In this document: positions 27,131 through 39,560 of the stretch, in pieces
Layout of the letters: every line of letters starts with the position of its first letter
Numbering within the stretch: the stretch's first letter is position 1
NCBI GenBank assembly: GCA_902776765.1
Contig: CACYRP010000021.1
Coordinates: 1 to 64,000 of the forward strand
Length of the DNA stretch: 64,000 bases
Direction: 5' to 3'
Origin: Fibrobacter succinogenes
Lineage (GTDB): Bacteria > Fibrobacterota > Fibrobacteria > Fibrobacterales > Fibrobacteraceae
Notes under the pieces: generated by a model
What the model was told of the DNA's origin: nothing
What the model saw: the letters and a program-made list of their open reading frames with translations, nothing else
The model's database searches: none
Made by a program: the position numbers and the translations under genes

Positions 27131-30130
27131 CTAGCGGACGGAGAGTTTCAAGGTCTTTTGCATGGAACCGCTCTTGACGATGGCAAAGTACATGCCGGGT
27201 GCGAGAGAAGCGCTCTTGCCAAACTCGGCGAGGCCTTCGCCGTGGCCGCGTTGCGTTCCAATGAACTGTCCGTTGACACTGACGAGATGGACAACGTAAT
27301 CGTTTGACGGAGCGTTTACCATCAAGGCGATGGAGGCACTCGAATGCGGGACGCGGCTCACGGAGAGCGATGCATTACGCATTTGTGACTGCGGGAGTGC
27401 CGTCGGATCAGCCGTAAAGTTGTACCAGTCTACATTAGCGAGGTAAGTGTCTTCGCCGGTGTAAGTGAACGTGAGCTTTTGCTTGCCCGCCGGGAGCGCA
27501 ATCTTCGTAGAAACTTCGTACCAATCATTCCAGCCCTTAGATTCTGCGGGGTCAACAGAGAGCGTTCCGAGGATTTTGCCCGTAGAATCCGTGACCGTGA
27601 TGACGCTTTCTTTTTCGGCACCCGTTGCCACGCGGCCCGTCAAAATGTAACTACCAGCAGCCGGAACATTGATGTAATACTGAGACCAATCGCCATCGTT
27701 AATCCAGCCGATGTTCGGAGTGCCCAAGGAATCTTCTTCAATTTGCACACCATCCATAGCCACATAGTTTTCGGCTTGAATTTTGTCTGTAATTTCGAGC
27801 GGTTCAAATGGAGCGTTTGTCACCTTGAGGTTGCCATCGAATTCATAGACCTTGCCTGGAACGGTCGAAGTCGAGAATTTATTTGTACCAGACACAACAT
27901 TCAACGTGCTACCGACGAGAGATTTTATTGCAACATAGGTCAGCTTGCCGCCCTTCCATGCCATGGAATCGATTTCGAAACCACCGCGAGCGCGAATACC
28001 CTTGACAGAACCATTCGCCCACTGCGACGGGAGCGCCGGAAGCAAGTTGATTCTGTTGTTGTGGCTCTGCATAAGCATTTCGTTCACGCCAGAGACTGCA
28101 CCGAAGTTACCGTCAATCTGGAACGGCGGATGTGCATCGAACAAGTTGTTGTAAGTCTTGCTCGGCGTGAGGAGCATGCGGATCATTCTGTAGGCATGGT
28201 CGCCATCGTGCATGCGGGCCCAGAAGTTAATCTTCCAAGCGAGAGACCAACCGGTTGCATCATCGCCGCGCTGTTGGAGCGTAACGCCTGCGCCTTTGAT
28301 CAAGTCCGGAGTTTCTTCCGGAGTAATCTGAGCACTCGGAAAAAGTCCGTACAAGTGGGAAATGTGACGGTTCTTGTTATTCGGATCGTCCCAATCTTGG
28401 AGCCATTCCGTAATTTGTCCATACTTACCGGTCTTTGTCGGTGGCAAACGCTTGACAGTCGCTTCCATCTTGGCGCGGACATCTTCATCGACGCCGAGAA
28501 TCTTGGAGGCTTCGATTGTGTAATTCAACACGTCGCGAATAATCTGATTGTCCATTGTCGGGCCAAAGCAAACGTTGTAGCCACCGTGATCGTTTTCCGG
28601 AGAATCACTCGGAGCCGTGACCAAGTACTTATTACCTGTAGTCGGTTCTTCCACAAGGCTGTTCACGAAGAAGAGCGCAGCCCCTTTCATCGTCGGATAA
28701 ACATCTTGCAAGTACGCCTTGTCGGTCGGATTGTAGAGGTAGTGTTCCCAAAGATGCGTACTGAGCCAGCCTGCGCCACTCGGCCAAAGGCCCCATGCAC
28801 CATCAATCGGAGCGGAACGGTTCCAAAGGTCGGTATTGTGGTGTTCTACCCAGCCTTCGTCAACGCCCCAATGCACTTTTGCAGTCTTTTCACCTTGCGG
28901 GACCATGCTCTTGATTTTGTCAATGAGCGGCCAAACGCATTCTTCGAGGTTGCCGGATTCTGCCAGCCAGTAGTTCATTTCGAGGTTGATGTTCGTCGTG
29001 TACTTACTGCCCCAAATCGGGTTTGTGTCCTTGTTCCAGATACCCTGCAAGTTGGCCGGCTGGCCACCCTTACGGGAGCTTGCGATGAGCAAGTAACGGC
29101 CATATTGGTAATGAAGTTCTACGAGGGACGGGTCGTTTGTAGAATTAAAATTCTTAACGCGTGTGGACGTGATATCGCCTGCGCTCTTGTCGGCAGTACC
29201 GAGGTCCAGCTTGACGCGGTTGAAAATGGTCTGGTAGTCTTTCAAGTGTGTAGCAAGCAAGTCTTCATAAGACTTCTTGGCGACCTTCGACATAATTTCG
29301 GAAGCGATGGCGTCCGGATCTCCGGAAACATCGTTATAAGCCTTGAAGTTCGTAGCCGTTGTGAGGATAAGCGTCGCGCTGTTTGCGCCTTCGACATTGA
29401 TGTTGCCATTCGAGACGCTAGCCTTACCGCCATCCGTAACCACAGTCAAGCGATTCTGGAACTTGATGGAGTTGACGGTCACATCGTAAATGAGAGTGTT
29501 GCCGCTAGATGACATGCGGTTTGTGCGGTGCGGCGTAGTCATTGTAGCGCCAAAGCTCACGGAGCCGCTCTTGTCCGCAGACAAATGAACGACAATCACA
29601 TGGTCCGGATAGCTTGCGAAATATTCACGCGTGTGCTTGACACCGCTATGCGTGTAAGTTGTCTTTGCAATAGCTGTCTTGAGATCAAGTTCACGACGGT
29701 AATTCGAGGCACCACTATGAGACGTAGAAATAATCAAGTCACCCACAGGCTGGAAGCTTGCAGGACCAGGGCCAATCATGTACTGGTTCACGATGGATTC
29801 TGCCGCGCGGTAGTCGCCACGGAACAACGCATCACGGGCTTCTTTCAAGTGGCTTGCAGCACCTTGCTTGTTGTTATCGCCAGGACCGCCCGACCAAACG
29901 GTACTTTCGTTTAGGCCAATATAATCCTTGGTGACGCCACCGTAAATAAGGCCACCCATGTAGCCGTTACCAATCGGGAGCGCGTTCGTGAATTCGGTAC
30001 CGGCATCGCTATTGTACCAAAGCGTAAGCGGATTGTCCGTCGTCGCAAAAGAGCTTGTAAAACCCACAGCGCAAACAAACGCTGCAGAAGCAATAACGCG
30101 GCTTGCTAAAGATTTCTTTGTACTAAACAT
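27131..30130 (-). CDS. Secreted GH95 alpha-L-fucosidase or alpha-L-galactosidase with binding module
   Basis: 999 residues with a signal peptide (cleavage near SSFAT). The N-terminal beta domain (LTLWYNSDAGTEFTNALPIG, then NESTVWSGGPGD) and the (alpha/alpha)6 barrel match GH95. The catalytic Asn pair is in TNINLEMNYW, the acid Glu in SDSPENDH, and the Asp in FQIDGNFG. The family removes terminal alpha-1,2-linked fucose or galactose, as found on xyloglucan and on complex xylan side chains. A divergent CBM6/CBM35-like module (about 775-905, KIQAENYVAMDGVQIEEDS to LANVDWYNF) and a C-terminal module (about 920-999) follow. I chose ATG 30130, after AAGAGGTGAACATT; the frame can be extended three codons to a GTG. 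The control region is unusually far upstream. Confidence 0.92.
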   Translation of the reverse strand: MFSTKKSLASRVIASAAFVCAVGFTSSFATTDNPLTLWYNSDAGTEFTNALPIGNGYMGGLIYGGVTKDYIGLNESTVWSGGPGDNNKQGAASHLKEARDALFRGDYRAAESIVNQYMIGPGPASFQPVGDLIISTSHSGASNYRRELDLKTAIAKTTYTHSGVKHTREYFASYPDHVIVVHLSADKSGSVSFGATMTTPHRTNRMSSSGNTLIYDVTVNSIKFQNRLTVVTDGGKASVSNGNINVEGANSATLILTTATNFKAYNDVSGDPDAIASEIMSKVAKKSYEDLLATHLKDYQTIFNRVKLDLGTADKSAGDITSTRVKNFNSTNDPSLVELHYQYGRYLLIASSRKGGQPANLQGIWNKDTNPIWGSKYTTNINLEMNYWLAESGNLEECVWPLIDKIKSMVPQGEKTAKVHWGVDEGWVEHHNTDLWNRSAPIDGAWGLWPSGAGWLSTHLWEHYLYNPTDKAYLQDVYPTMKGAALFFVNSLVEEPTTGNKYLVTAPSDSPENDHGGYNVCFGPTMDNQIIRDVLNYTIEASKILGVDEDVRAKMEATVKRLPPTKTGKYGQITEWLQDWDDPNNKNRHISHLYGLFPSAQITPEETPDLIKGAGVTLQQRGDDATGWSLAWKINFWARMHDGDHAYRMIRMLLTPSKTYNNLFDAHPPFQIDGNFGAVSGVNEMLMQSHNNRINLLPALPSQWANGSVKGIRARGGFEIDSMAWKGGKLTYVAIKSLVGSTLNVVSGTNKFSTSTVPGKVYEFDGNLKVTNAPFEPLEITDKIQAENYVAMDGVQIEEDSLGTPNIGWINDGDWSQYYINVPAAGSYILTGRVATGAEKESVITVTDSTGKILGTLSVDPAESKGWNDWYEVSTKIALPAGKQKLTFTYTGEDTYLANVDWYNFTADPTALPQSQMRNASLSVSRVPHSSASIALMVNAPSNDYVVHLVSVNGQFIGTQRGHGEGLAEFGKSASLAPGMYFAIVKSGSMQKTLKLSVR

Positions 30131-30642
30131 AATGTTCACCTCTTAACCTAAACACACCTTTTATCAACTCCTCGCCTTACTTCGACTACACTCTCTTCGA
30201 CATGACTCACTTCGACATGGCTCAGCGCAGGCAGTGCAGGCAGCACAAGTCGCGAGGATGACAAATAAAAAAGGAACCTATTCCCACAATAAAAAATACC
30301 CCTCAGAGAGGGGTTTTCATATAGTCAAATAATTCTTCTCATTGATTTTTTATCAATACATTCTCTATTAAAAAATTCACTGGATGAGGGCAAGTCCCTA
30401 CTCCTTGACTCGGAAAAAAGAAACAAGAGCGATTAGAACTGTATGGATGGGGCACAAGCCCCTCCCTTTAGGTTCGGTCATGTCCATACAAGTATGGACG
30501 CGACGCTCGCCCTGAAGGGAGTCTCCTAGCGGAGGATGACGATGGTCGCGACACTCGCCTTCTGAGTAGTCTTCGACTTCGCTCAGGATGACAAAAACGA
30601 GATTTCACTGGATTTTTCGCTTCGCTCAGAATGACGATTGCA
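30131..30642. other. Long GH95 leader and repeat-rich gap
   Basis: Nearest the gene is a family B-like element (about 30165-30263) in which TCCTCGC and GCGAGGA enclose about 80 bases containing CTTCGACATGRCTCA repeats. Then come the promoter element and palindrome (30291-30357). Beyond about 30400 are more repeat fragments: GTCCATAC-AA-GTATGGAC (about 30483-30501), TCTCCTAGCGGAGGATGAC (about 30523-30543), and two copies of CTTCGCTCAGRATGAC. No gene is visible. Confidence 0.6.
30291..30357 (-). promoter_or_regulatory. Regulon palindrome and promoter element (GH95)
   Basis: The 17-mer ATTGATTTTTTATCAAT (30341-30357) is a perfect palindrome with 6-bp arms. The coding-strand element TATTTTTT lies at 30291-30298, with 42 bases between them. 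The pair lies 210 bases from the start codon instead of about 90, because a repeat occupies the leader. Confidence 0.7.
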
Positions 30643-30684
30643 TAAAAAAGTCATCGCGGGGCCATTTGCAAGCCTCGCGATGAC
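30643..30684 (-). terminator. Terminator after GH2 gene
   Basis: On the minus strand the stem GTCATCGCGAGGC / GCCCCGCGATGAC with a 9-base loop is followed by TTTTTTAT. It lies 22 bases after the stop codon. Confidence 0.9.
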
Positions 30685-30705
30685 AGTTCTTCAATCGATT
30701 ATTTT

Positions 30706-34188
<3,483 letters not shown>

Positions 34189-34194
34189 CTACAC

Positions 34195-34261
34195 AAAAAA
34201 TATTTCCAAACACAAGTTTTTTTTCATTTTAAAATCAAGGTTCTGTGGACATTTTATCAAA
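34195..34261 (-). promoter_or_regulatory. Regulon palindrome and promoter element (GH2)
   Basis: The 17-mer GTGGACATTTTATCAAA lies at 34245-34261. The coding-strand element TATTTTTT (followed by G) lies at 34195-34202, with 42 bases between them. Confidence 0.7.
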
Positions 34262-34556
34262 GGCCACGTTATTTTAAAGCCCGTCGTTATTGCAACTTGG
34301 AATGTTTTAATCTGTAACGTTACAACTTTTTCGACAATTAATTCAGCAATAGAAAAAGGCCCGCCAGAGGCGGGCCGAGTGAGGTTAGAAATTTATGGAT
34401 TCCCGACTTAGTCGGGAATGACAAGATTACGTATGGCAAATCCGGCACTTCGGCTAATTCGACAAGCTCATCAACTAACTCTGCGACATTGGCCAGAATG
34501 ACAAGTATGGATGAGATGGCGAATAGGAGGCGGGTCGATGCCCGCCATGACGTATT
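34262..34556. other. Gap between GH43 and GH2 genes with terminator and family B repeat
   Basis: This gap holds the GH43 terminator (34353-34376) and a family B hairpin TTCCCGAC-TTA-GTCGGGAA followed by TGAC (34400-34422). A CGGCTAATTCGACAAGCTCA segment near 34450 follows. No gene is visible. Confidence 0.6.
34353..34376 (-). terminator. Terminator after the beta-helix/GH43 operon
   Basis: On the minus strand the stem GGCCCGCC-TCT-GGCGGGCC is followed by TTTTTCT. It lies about 180 bases downstream of the GH43 stop. Confidence 0.85.
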
Positions 34557-36620
34557 TTACTTCACGAGAACGCGGAAGGTCTTGGAGTGACCGAGGCCGC
34601 GAACCATGTACACGCCCGGAACATAACCTGCAGAGCGGATGGACTTTGCAAGGCTCTGGCCCTTAGCGTCAATGTGTCCGAGGTACTTGCCAGTCATGGT
34701 GAACACTGCGTAAGACTTTTCGGCAATCGGGAGTTCCACGCGAGCGTTCTTGATTCCAACTTCATCGTCACAATCAAAGCCCATGCAGAATTTGAACCAA
34801 TCTACGTTTACGAAATTTCCGACAATCTGCATTCTGAGCACATGTTCACCCTTCGGGATTTCCTTTGTCTTGGCTTCAATCGTTGAATAGTGCGACCAAT
34901 CTTCGCCCTTTTCGGCCTTGATAATATCGGTGATTTCCTCGCCATCGATATAGAACTGGACGCCCACATCATCAGACGCAGTTGCCATATTCACCATAAC
35001 CGTGTATTCCGAAGCAATCTGGTTATCGACCGTGTATTCTACCCATTCGCCGTCTTCGGTGTAACCGATAGCGTAACCCTTAGACGTGTCGGCAGAATCG
35101 AGCTGGACAATATCCACTTCGTCTTCGCGATAGGCACCGCCCTGATTAGCGCGATCGTTATCGTAGAAGGCCTTGTTGTGACCGCCCTTGTCGTAATCTT
35201 CAGCCTGGATTTTGCCCGGAATTGCGGAAGCTGTACCCTTGAATGGTTCCTGCGGAATCTTGGTTGCAGCGCTTTCCATGTACCAATAGTCGAAATCAAA
35301 ACCGCCCTGTTTTACAACAAAGTAGAGATCTTCGACACCGGCAGCATCCGTCAAAGCAAATGTATTTTCTTGCCAGCTGGAGCTCTTCGGAACATCAATC
35401 GTTGCAATTGTCGGGCCCGTCGTAGAACCGGTATGAACTTCAAGCTTACCGCCGTTGCCCTTGGTGCAAATGATGATATTTTCAGCACCATCGCCCATAT
35501 CCACGGAGCGAACCTTCGTGTAGAACTTGTCGTTCATGTTGGTGAGATAAACATTATCGCCCTGCTTAGCCACGTGCTTGATGATGGTGTATCCACCGCT
35601 CTTGTCCACGTTGATGCCACCCACCCAAGACTTGGTTTCGGCTTCGACGCGTTCGAACGGATCGAGATTCTTGATCGGCTTCACGACACCATTGTCTGTA
35701 GATTTGATGGTCGGAATAGAGCCATCTGCATTCCAAGTAAATTCTTCGACAGCGGTAGAACGGCTATAGCCACCGCCGTTCACATTCTTCTGGTTGTGAT
35801 AGAAGAAGAAGCTGCGGCCCTTGAAGTCAATGAGGCCGGAGTGGTTCGTGAACGCAGTTCCATTGCCCTGGTCCATGATGATGCCTCCCCACTTCCACGG
35901 ACCCGTCGGAGAATCACTCGTGGAGTACGAAATCTTTTCAGGCACGCCATGAGAAGCGTAAATCATGTAATACTTCTTATCGCGCTTGTGGATCCACGGG
36001 CCTTCGGTATAGACGGAGTTTCCGTTCAGTGAAAAACCGCGGCTCATGTCTGTCACCTGAATTTGCCCGTCAAACTCAATCATATTCTCTTTGAGCTTGG
36101 CATAATACAGCTTCGGGTTGCCCCAATAAAGCCAAGCCTGGCCGTCATCGTCAATCCAAACAGTCGGGTCAATGTAATCCCAGTTCGGACCAGCAAGATG
36201 CTGACCATTGCGGGCATCCTTGAACGGACCTTGCAGCTTGTCGGCCACGGCAACGTTGATAGCGCGGCCACCGCGAGTCGATTCGACGGTCACATAGTAA
36301 TAATACTTGCCGTTACGACGGACAACTTGAGCAGCCCAGTCGCCGTTATCTTTCGCGTTGCCGCCAAAGTCTTTATTCGAAAGGATGAGCTCACCCATGT
36401 CGGTCCAGTTCACCATATCGGTGGTGCAAGAAACGCGCCAACCGTGCATGGTAAAGAAGGAACCGCCTTCGTCGTTACCGGTGTACACGCAGACGGTGTC
36501 GCCAAACACAACCGGAGCCGGGTCCGGCGAATAGTACGTCTGGATAATCGGGTTTTCTGCAAGCGCATTGGACGCAAAACCAAGTCCAAATGCGAGCAAC
36601 AGTTTATTAGTCAGTTTCAT
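34557..36620 (-). CDS. Secreted GH43 enzyme with two beta-sandwich modules (CBM6)
   Basis: 687 residues with a signal peptide (cleavage near SNALAEN). The five-bladed GH43 domain (about 24-315) shows the catalytic triad: Asp in YYSPDPAPV, Asp in YIDPTVWIDDDG and Glu in YTEGPWIHKRD. Known activities are beta-xylosidase and alpha-L-arabinofuranosidase. A first CBM6-like sandwich (about 320-450, FERVEAETKSW to FDYWYME) and a typical CBM6 (about 460-595, IPGKIQAEDYDKGG to VDWFKFCMG) follow. The C-terminal module has YAVFTMTGKYLGHI and VYMVRGLG. ATG 36620 lies 18 bases after the stop of the beta-helix gene, so the two form an operon. The frame can be extended to a GTG four codons earlier. Confidence 0.92.
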   Translation of the reverse strand: MKLTNKLLLAFGLGFASNALAENPIIQTYYSPDPAPVVFGDTVCVYTGNDEGGSFFTMHGWRVSCTTDMVNWTDMGELILSNKDFGGNAKDNGDWAAQVVRRNGKYYYYVTVESTRGGRAINVAVADKLQGPFKDARNGQHLAGPNWDYIDPTVWIDDDGQAWLYWGNPKLYYAKLKENMIEFDGQIQVTDMSRGFSLNGNSVYTEGPWIHKRDKKYYMIYASHGVPEKISYSTSDSPTGPWKWGGIIMDQGNGTAFTNHSGLIDFKGRSFFFYHNQKNVNGGGYSRSTAVEEFTWNADGSIPTIKSTDNGVVKPIKNLDPFERVEAETKSWVGGINVDKSGGYTIIKHVAKQGDNVYLTNMNDKFYTKVRSVDMGDGAENIIICTKGNGGKLEVHTGSTTGPTIATIDVPKSSSWQENTFALTDAAGVEDLYFVVKQGGFDFDYWYMESAATKIPQEPFKGTASAIPGKIQAEDYDKGGHNKAFYDNDRANQGGAYREDEVDIVQLDSADTSKGYAIGYTEDGEWVEYTVDNQIASEYTVMVNMATASDDVGVQFYIDGEEITDIIKAEKGEDWSHYSTIEAKTKEIPKGEHVLRMQIVGNFVNVDWFKFCMGFDCDDEVGIKNARVELPIAEKSYAVFTMTGKYLGHIDAKGQSLAKSIRSAGYVPGVYMVRGLGHSKTFRVLVK

Positions 36621-36638
36621 AGAGCACCCCACTCCAAT

Positions 36639-39239
36639 TTATTTTACTTGCACCATCTTACCAAAGACCTTGTTCACGCTTTGGACAAAGTACACACCAG
36701 ACTTGAAGTTCTTTGCGTGCATTTCCTGAAGCACAGAGTTCGTCGTCGGCATGCCCATCACACGGAGCGTTCCCAAGTGTTGGCCACGGATATCGAAGAC
36801 GTTGAGCGTCGAGCTGCGAGAGATATCCATGTTCAAACCGTAACGGGCATTCGGCTTGATCGAGAGAATTTCTTCCTTGGTCTTACCGAACTTGATCCAG
36901 TCCATGTTCAAGTATGTTCCCGTAATAAGCACGCGGAGAACGTGTTCGCCAGCTTCAATAGCAGTCGTCTTTCCATCGACCGTGCCATACGTGTTCCAAT
37001 CTTCGCCCTGCGGGGCCACAATCGTATCGGAAATTGCCTTGCCATCCAAGAAGAGTTGGAAACTAGAGCCTTCGAGACCGGTAGCCACATTAGCCATGAA
37101 AGCGTATTCGCCAGCAGCAGTGACATTCACCGTGTATTCCATCCATTCGCCAGCCTGCGTGTAACCCACGGCATAGCCCTTTGTCTTGTCGGTAGAATCG
37201 AGCTGAACAATGTCTACGCCATCTTCGCGGTAAGCGCCACCTTCGTTCACAAAGTCCTTATCGTTGAAGGAAATGCTCTGGCCACCTTCATCGTAATTTT
37301 CCATTTCGATGGCACCCGGAATCGTCATACCTTCGACAAAAGCAGCCTGCGGAACAACATTAGAGAAGTCCGGAAGCGGAATGGTGTTGATGCGGTCGCC
37401 AATGTTCTTGAATTCGCCCTGGAGACCAGCAGCTTCGGCAACAGAAGCGATATAGCCATTGTTATTCTTTTCGGTAAACTGACCCGGAGCATTACGGCCA
37501 ACACCACTCGGAGCATTCTTGTAAGAGTTGTTTTCAACAGTAAAGCCACTGGAACCTTCATCGAGGTAAATCGGAAGAACCCAATAGTCAGCCCAATCAG
37601 ATCCACCGTAATCGTGGAGGTAGTTTTCCTTGATTTCGCTGCCCGTACCCTGGTTACTCAAAGTGTAAATCGGACCAGAATCGCAAAGCAAGCGAGAAAT
37701 GTGGTGGATGTTGTTCTTATTGATGTGGTTGTTCGTCATAGCCGTTTCTTTAGTCGTCCAGCCATAACCCACAGAAATACCGGAATAGTTTGTATAAGAT
37801 ACTTCGTTATTTTCAATCACGACATAGCGCGGATAGCCTGCGGCAATACCCACAGCGCCCTGGTGTTCGTTCGTCACATTCGTGATGAGGTTGTAACGGA
37901 GCGTATCGCGAGTGCTGATTTCGTCCTTATCGGTCGGATTGTACGGGATGTGAATTTCGGTGAGGGAGTCCTGAGAGAACTTGCCGAGCATAATGCCGTT
38001 TGCACCGAGTTCATAGAAAACGTTACCTTCGACCACGTCATCGTTCGTACCGGAGACCATGTCAAGACCGGTTGCAGCCATCTGCGTGAAGGTGCAATTC
38101 TTAATCTTCATGTGGTGAGCGTTTTCAACGCGGAAGCCTGCATCTGGACGCCAAAGGAGGAACTTATTACTGCCAAGGCGGCCGTTTTCAGCCATCACTT
38201 CGATATTGAACATGCCAGCCTGCAAATCCAAGAAGCCTTCTTCGCTCGGGCGCAAATAGTTTGTATGGGCAAAGGTGATACCTTCGAAAGACATGTAACC
38301 AACTTTGTTCTTAGTATCCTTACCAAGGATGCTGAAGAGCGTATTGACGCGCGGTGCAACGACATTTGCCGTACCCATCGCTTCGCCTTCGCGAGCCTTG
38401 TAGTAAAGCGTGTTGGTCGATTCGTCGAGATACCATTCACCCGGCTGGTCGATAAATTCGTATGCGTTTTCGAGGTAGTAAACCTGCTGCTTCGGCGGAT
38501 TGCTCATGAATGCGGTACCGAGCATCGGGTACTTGCGGCGGAAAAGTTTGCTTCTTTCAGGATCCTGCGGTTCAAACTTCAACACACCACCCTGGCTAGA
38601 AATCTTGTCAAGACGCAAGATGCTTTCGGCCCATGCAATCATCAAGTGGATTTCGACTTTCTTGGGATTCTTCCATTCGGTAGATTTGACATCGCTGCTG
38701 TTCAGGAGGAATGCAGAACCCGTGGAGTCCACCTTGTTCAAGCGGAAGAAGTTGTGGTCGCCATTGTCCTTGAGGTTCGGCATACGGGCACGAATTGCCT
38801 TCTTGCCGTTCACGTAAAGCTGACGGAATCGAGCATCGACACCTTCGACCTTCCAGATGTTATTCTTTTCATCGTGAATGGTCCAGCCAGACATCGGGAT
38901 ACCGCCCGTGACAAGCGGAGTTTCGTTCGGGTAGGCTTTATAGCGCACATAATGACCATCCTTACCGCCATCGGCTTCAGTGAAGTTCACCGTGCTCGGG
39001 AGCTGATAAGTACCACCGCGAAGAATGACAGAAATATCGCCCATCATGGTGCCATTGATAGCGCGCACAGCCTTTTGAGCCTGCGTAATCGTCTTGAACG
39101 GGGCCTCTTCGGTACCCTTGTTGGAATCGCTACCATTCGGAGCGACATAGAATGTAGCCTGATCAGCAGCGGTTGCAATAGTTGCACCCAAGAAGAGCGC
39201 AGAAATCGCAGCCATTTGACTTAATGTTTTGAAGCTCAT
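36639..39239 (-). CDS. Secreted right-handed beta-helix glycosidase (GH141-like) with CBM6
   Basis: 866 residues with a signal peptide (cleavage near TIATAADQ). The start of the mature protein, FYVAPNGSDSNKGTEEAPFK then TITQAQKAV, and many N-rich coils (MKIKNCTFTQM, YVVIENNEVSY, NHINKNNIHH, SEIKENYL) show a parallel beta-helix. The layout resembles GH141 (xylanase or fucosidase) more than pectate lyases, but GH120 is another candidate. The assignment is by overall pattern, not by verified catalytic residues. A CBM6 (about 645-780, IPGAIEMENYDEGGQS to LNMDWIKFG) and a C-terminal module (LNVFDIRGQHLGTL, VYFVQSVNK) follow. I chose ATG 39239 as the start of the signal peptide. It is the first gene of an operon with the GH43 gene at 34557. 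Confidence 0.8.
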   Translation of the reverse strand: MSFKTLSQMAAISALFLGATIATAADQATFYVAPNGSDSNKGTEEAPFKTITQAQKAVRAINGTMMGDISVILRGGTYQLPSTVNFTEADGGKDGHYVRYKAYPNETPLVTGGIPMSGWTIHDEKNNIWKVEGVDARFRQLYVNGKKAIRARMPNLKDNGDHNFFRLNKVDSTGSAFLLNSSDVKSTEWKNPKKVEIHLMIAWAESILRLDKISSQGGVLKFEPQDPERSKLFRRKYPMLGTAFMSNPPKQQVYYLENAYEFIDQPGEWYLDESTNTLYYKAREGEAMGTANVVAPRVNTLFSILGKDTKNKVGYMSFEGITFAHTNYLRPSEEGFLDLQAGMFNIEVMAENGRLGSNKFLLWRPDAGFRVENAHHMKIKNCTFTQMAATGLDMVSGTNDDVVEGNVFYELGANGIMLGKFSQDSLTEIHIPYNPTDKDEISTRDTLRYNLITNVTNEHQGAVGIAAGYPRYVVIENNEVSYTNYSGISVGYGWTTKETAMTNNHINKNNIHHISRLLCDSGPIYTLSNQGTGSEIKENYLHDYGGSDWADYWVLPIYLDEGSSGFTVENNSYKNAPSGVGRNAPGQFTEKNNNGYIASVAEAAGLQGEFKNIGDRINTIPLPDFSNVVPQAAFVEGMTIPGAIEMENYDEGGQSISFNDKDFVNEGGAYREDGVDIVQLDSTDKTKGYAVGYTQAGEWMEYTVNVTAAGEYAFMANVATGLEGSSFQLFLDGKAISDTIVAPQGEDWNTYGTVDGKTTAIEAGEHVLRVLITGTYLNMDWIKFGKTKEEILSIKPNARYGLNMDISRSSTLNVFDIRGQHLGTLRVMGMPTTNSVLQEMHAKNFKSGVYFVQSVNKVFGKMVQVK

Positions 39240-39290
39240 AATACCTAACCTCACGTTAAAAACCAAACATAGTTTGCCCTAACAACACTT

Positions 39291-39357
39291 TAAAATTATT
39301 CTTGAAAAAGGCTTTTTTCTATGCGCAGCATCAAGATAGCGTGGACTGTTTATCCAT
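39291..39357 (-). promoter_or_regulatory. Regulon palindrome and promoter element (beta-helix/GH43 operon)
   Basis: The 17-mer GTGGACTGTTTATCCAT lies at 39341-39357. The coding-strand element TAATTTTA lies at 39291-39298, with 42 bases between them. Confidence 0.7.
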
Positions 39358-39384
39358 GGGGGGGAATTAGGGAGTTAGGAAGTC

Positions 39385-39449
39385 GGACAACTGCGTAAGG
39401 CGAGTGAAGCGACGATGCTTGCATCGGCATTTCCGAGCCTAGCAGTTGG
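39385..39449. repeat. Structured dispersed element, family A, copy 2
   Basis: The outer arms CAACTGC and GCAGTTG pair. The conserved left block GTAAGGCGAGTGAAGC and right block ATTTCCGAGCCTAGC are identical to those at 689-749. The inner hairpin is CGATGC-TT-GCATCG. It is followed by GTACTT-GAGCGAAGCGA-AAGTAC, another stem with a repeat-like loop (to about 39471). Confidence 0.7.
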
Positions 39450-39502
39450 TACTTGAGCGAAGCGAAAGTACAATTAGGAGTTAGGTTTTTTTTTCAAAAA
39501 AC

Positions 39503-39532
39503 AAAAAAAACACCTTACAGGATTGTAAGATG
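39503..39532 (-). terminator. Terminator after GH27 gene
   Basis: On the minus strand the stem CATCTTACA-ATCC-TGTAAGGTG is followed by eight T. It lies about 30 bases after the stop. Confidence 0.88.
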
Positions 39533-39560
39533 TTTTTAAGTTTCAAAAGATTATTCGTTA

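Noticed and set aside
36063..39224. A 1053-codon open frame on the plus strand opposite the beta-helix and GH43 genes, and similar long plus-strand frames opposite other enzymes (for example 27479-29512, 30733-32682, 20763-22394, 58-60 kb)
   Set aside because: They mirror the codon pattern of the real minus-strand genes. They have no ribosome site, signal peptide or recognisable domain, and the minus-strand proteins carry full catalytic motifs.
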